Assembly: GCA_038501785.1 (NCBI GenBank)
Contig: JBAMJR010000089.1
Coordinates: 3,408,001-3,472,000 of the forward strand
Direction of reading: 5' to 3'
Source of the DNA: Myoxocephalus aenaeus
Lineage: Eukaryota; Chordata; Actinopteri; Perciformes; Cottidae
Length of the DNA: 64,000 bases
Part shown: positions 60,913 to 64,000 of the stretch, piece by piece
How the letters are laid out: the number at the start of each line of letters is the position of its first letter
How positions within the stretch are numbered: position 1 is the first letter of the stretch
Notes under the pieces: generated by a model
The model's input: the letters and a program-made list of their open reading frames with translations, nothing else
What the model was told of the DNA's origin: nothing
Database searches by the model: none
Translations under genes and position numbers: made by a program

Positions 60913-63460
60913 GTAAAGGCCTGCTGTGGACGACATGCTCGACACAGTCTAGCTGCATGAAGGATGCAGCCTAATGTCAAACAAGATTTCTTTGTGGAGG
61001 ATTATTATAGGAAATAAACCTGGGCCACAACATCTTATTTGCATTTAAGTCCAGCTGATTACCTGCTCCACAATGGTTAACCACTGAAAGTCAAAGTCTG
61101 GCCTACTAATCAACCACAAAAAATATTTTATTTTTTTATGGTTTGACAACAAATTCAACAAGCTTCGCCACCAATAACTCACCTTAGGTTCTTTGCCACT
61201 AATTGTCATTGAAGTCTGAAGGACGACTCCTGATCAACCATGTCTCAAATGCTGCAGCAATGCGTATTTCAAATGTGTTGGAATGGCTCTACATGTTGAA
61301 GGAAACACCCGTCTGAGTAAGATCAGTCATGTCATGTAGTATTTAAGTAATGCTAATTTCCTCTCAACTGGAAAATTGCATAACTGGTTACTGGTGTTAA
61401 CACAGACGGTATGAAATGACATTCCCTTTACCGCCATTGACGAGCAGGCTTTGTATTGTGGTGTTTACAAGGTGTTCATTGTCAAAGTCATCTTAATATA
61501 CTGTAAGTAATCCCTTTAATCCCAGGGGTGTATTTTTATATCTGGTCAACACCCACTAGCTGACCTCCATTTTTCTAAGGTTATCAAACGACCCTTTACA
61601 GAAGCCATCTAAATAGCCCAACAACCAATTACAACAGTGAAGTCAGAGCCAGACTAGCAACATCCTGTTACAGAAGCCCAGTGTTGCACCTTCATGAAGA
61701 AAAAAAAGTTTGTATAGAAATGGAGGGCGTCATGGACTCCATTCGTTCTCTGACAGTGAGTTTGCCTCGTACTGTCTCACTGAAAAATTATAATCTTATT
61801 TGGCTTAAAGGTGCAAGAAAATAAATTGGGAGCATTTCGACACTGCTGTCAGTCATGGCGGCATTACCAGCTGTAAGCGCCGTGAGCATATGCAACAAAC
61901 GCATGCACAGCCAACCCGGTAATGTCAACAAAGCAAGAAGAAGCTTAAATGCTACCATTTTAGCATTTGCATGTTTCCTGTTTTTATCTATATGATCAAT
62001 GCCTAAAATGCACGATAGCCTCCAAACATGTACACTTAAAGGAGTTGTATGTATGCAGGGATGGGCTATAATACAATATGATCGCGTATCATCTTTTAAT
62101 GATTAAATCATATATTGAGGTATCGTGATATACAATTATGCCATCTAAATTGATAATAACCAGCACATACAAACTTGAATTCCTCAGCAAATCTGACTTG
62201 AAATCTGACCCACTCAATGTGATTTACAAACAGGTTTTTTCTTTTGTTAATTTTGCACTGAAGTTCTTAATTAAATGGGAAAAAACTTATCCAGTATTAA
62301 ATAGACTTTACCCTGTGGTTATTTCATATGTATTAATTGAATTACCATAAAACATGCTATATGTCTATATGGCATAATATTTCATATACAATTTCATGCT
62401 TTAATGATTTGCTTAAAATTCTGAAGGACTGCAAACCAGGTCAGTGCATATCAAATGTAACAAATGTGAACTTTTGGTGCAGTGCATTGTCCACTACATA
62501 GCCTACTTCAGTGCAAGGCTCTAGTTAGCCAGCTAACCATCAGCATCCCTCTTTTCAACCAAACCACATAGAACATTTGCCTCAGAGAGCTTTGCAATCT
62601 GTACAACACATGAAACACTCAATCCCCTCCAATGGTGTAGGAAGGCTAAAAGTATGTTGTTTAATATTGTGATTTAATATATTCAGTTGCTATTAACGTG
62701 ACTGATTCTCAAGACATTGAAACAATTGTCTCTGGGTATCCTCCTTGACAGCTGCTTCCACAGTAAGCTGTGTGCAAACAAAATGAACATGATTACTGCC
62801 AGTATCCCTTATGCATAGTTCAGATTTGCATAACCCCTCTTGCATCTTATGCAGCTGGAGAGCATATGCACTCAGTTTCTCCTCCATAAACCAGTCTTTA
62901 CAAACGAGTGCATGATGGCATGCACATGCACCTCAACAGTGCCACACCAGCGGTGCTGTCAGCTACTACACCCACTACGGAGGAGCGTGTTGCAGCCCAC
63001 ACAATGCGGTCAGTGTTGACGGAAACACAGAGAGAGAGAGAAAGCCCTACTGTTTCTCTGCCATGCGTTTTTCACAAAGGTCATCGCTGTTTGGGTAAAA
63101 AAGTGAGTTCGTGTTTAATTGGGTTTAAACCACGGTGGCCTCGTTGTGTGTGCGCCTCACTGGAGAGCACCGACGTGATAATGATGATGAGCGAGGATTG
63201 TCACGGTGAAAGTCGCATCATTGAGCTGACTTGCATCCATGCCATTGGGCTCTACGAGAGCCTACTTTAATAACCCCACCATGCTATTTGCCACCTTGAC
63301 ATCAATGCCTCTTAATATGTTCGCTGCTGTGGTTATAGTTATAGTTTATTGCAGGACAGGGGACCGCTGGGCGTAGGCTCGCGAGCTAGCGGCGTTAACG
63401 GTTAACGGCTAACCGTAGCAACTGACATCGCGTCACTTATCACGGAGCAACCAACCAATT
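60913..63460. other. Large rnf24 5' intron, proximal part
   Basis: No exon was recognised. 62055-62130 (GGGATGGGCTATAATACAAT, then ATATTGAGGTATCGTGATAT) may be a DNA-transposon fragment. Small open frames at 62693-62887 and 62908-63270 have no family features. Confidence 0.45.
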
Positions 63461-63462
63461 AA

Positions 63463-63479
63463 TTAATTAATTAATTAAT
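63463..63479. repeat. (ATTA)n short repeat
   Basis: About four to five ATTA units beside the CpG-richer rnf24 upstream region. Confidence 0.85.
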
Positions 63480-63707
63480 GGATAAATAATACCGTTAACT
63501 AACGTTCAGTCAATTAAAAAACATTCGCACGCCTACAACGACGTTGTATCACGGCTCACCGGCCACACGAGTAAACAGACTTCACGTTTGACAATACGTG
63601 TGACTATAAATGTGACCAACTAACGCTGCAATATAACGCTAGCTAACAGCGGGGATTTGACGTTAGTGCCTCTGGATAAATGGTTAAAAAGAGGAGCATC
63701 CACTCAC

Positions 63708-63950
63708 CGGCAGTTCCCTCAGTCCCAGTAGTCGCGATGTTCTTCTGCCGTGTATTTCTTCACACACTCGGGGTGCAAGAAGGCTTTGAAAAGGGACGAG
63801 TTGACCCCCCCCCCCCCCCCCAAAAAAAAACTGCAACACAAATCCGCCTTATTTTAGCGTAACCGAAGCCCAGCTGCAGGGCGACCTCATCACACAGCTC
63901 CCCGCCTGTGATGGTGACGATGGCGAAGGCTGTGGTCAACGGGAGCCTCG
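63708..63950 (-). other. rnf24: Probable rnf24 first exon (5' UTR)
   Basis: The minus strand ends a GC- and CpG-rich stretch with GGGAACTGCCG and the strong donor GTGAGTGG (63707 downwards), the kind of structure expected for a non-coding first exon. It would join the exon at 54.7 or 52.3 kb. It holds a run of 17 G after 9 T on the minus strand (63830-63805). The upstream end is not defined. No start codon leading into RNF24 is seen. Confidence 0.4.
63805..63830. repeat. C17-A9 homopolymer tract
   Basis: On the plus strand 17 C are followed by 9 A; on the minus strand this is T9 G17 within the presumed rnf24 5' UTR. Confidence 0.95.
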
Positions 63951-64000
63951 CCGAGTCTGAGTGGGAAGCAGAGGCAACAAAAACAACAAAAACAAAACAG

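Noticed and set aside
62693..62887. 64-codon minus-strand open frame (MEEKLSAYALQLHKMQEG...)
   Set aside because: No recognised family and no splice context for rnf24; it may be a transposon scrap, so it was not listed as a gene.
63913..64000. Open frame running off the right edge (MVTMAKAVVNGSLAESEWE...)
   Set aside because: It is GC-rich and could be the first exon of a neighbouring plus-strand gene, but it becomes A-rich low complexity and cannot be identified from 29 codons.

Overview
The window is vertebrate nuclear DNA from a ray-finned fish, most likely a percomorph/acanthomorph teleost. The protein-coding exons match vertebrate genes (cldnd1, glb1, an animal lipoxygenase, ccdc86, rnf24) and are split by GT-AG introns. 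The AT-rich non-coding DNA is full of repeat types that I recognise from teleosts: several LINE clades, MITEs, GAA-tailed retroelement ends and long dinucleotide microsatellites. There are no bacterial-type operons, CRISPR arrays or rRNA genes, and I recognised no tRNA.

Layout. 1.07-4.27 kb, minus: cldnd1, a four-exon claudin-like membrane protein. 6.9-13.6 kb, minus: glb1, lysosomal beta-galactosidase, reconstructed as 16 exons whose coding length is exactly divisible by three (649 aa); two of its introns appear to be GC-AG. 15.2-22.7 kb, plus: a PLAT/lipoxygenase gene with 13 recognisable coding exons. Its first coding exon was not found, and exon 11 carries a +1 shift in an A6 run, so it is either a pseudogene or affected by a sequence error. 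22.7-26.8 kb: a retroelement graveyard, including a 2.6 kb I/Nimb-like LINE with an RNase H region. 26.98-29.75 kb, plus: ccdc86 (cyclon, Cgr1-type ribosome-biogenesis protein), four exons. 32.5-34.7 kb: a 5'-inverted L1-like LINE split by a non-autonomous hAT element. 35.4-36.65 kb, plus: a compact TATA-driven gene for a secreted, probably GPI-anchored protein built on a Thr/Ala octapeptide encoded by a 24-bp minisatellite; I do not recognise it. 38.2-63.95 kb, minus: rnf24, a membrane RING-H2 ubiquitin ligase, with five core coding exons at 42.85-52.27 kb, an in-frame upstream exon at 54.7 kb that may extend the N-terminus, a probable first exon near 63.7-63.95 kb and a long 3' UTR.

The genes are not functionally linked; this is an ordinary teleost gene neighbourhood. 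The points most worth a second look are the Thr/Ala-repeat gene and its promoter, the broken lipoxygenase, the two GC-AG introns of glb1, the in-frame rnf24 upstream exon, the CA repeat beside the 43-nt rnf24 exon, a perfect 32-bp inverted repeat at 59.4-59.7 kb, and the nested transposon structures. Exon coordinates were read by eye from splice signals and homology remembered from vertebrate families; no alignment was run.
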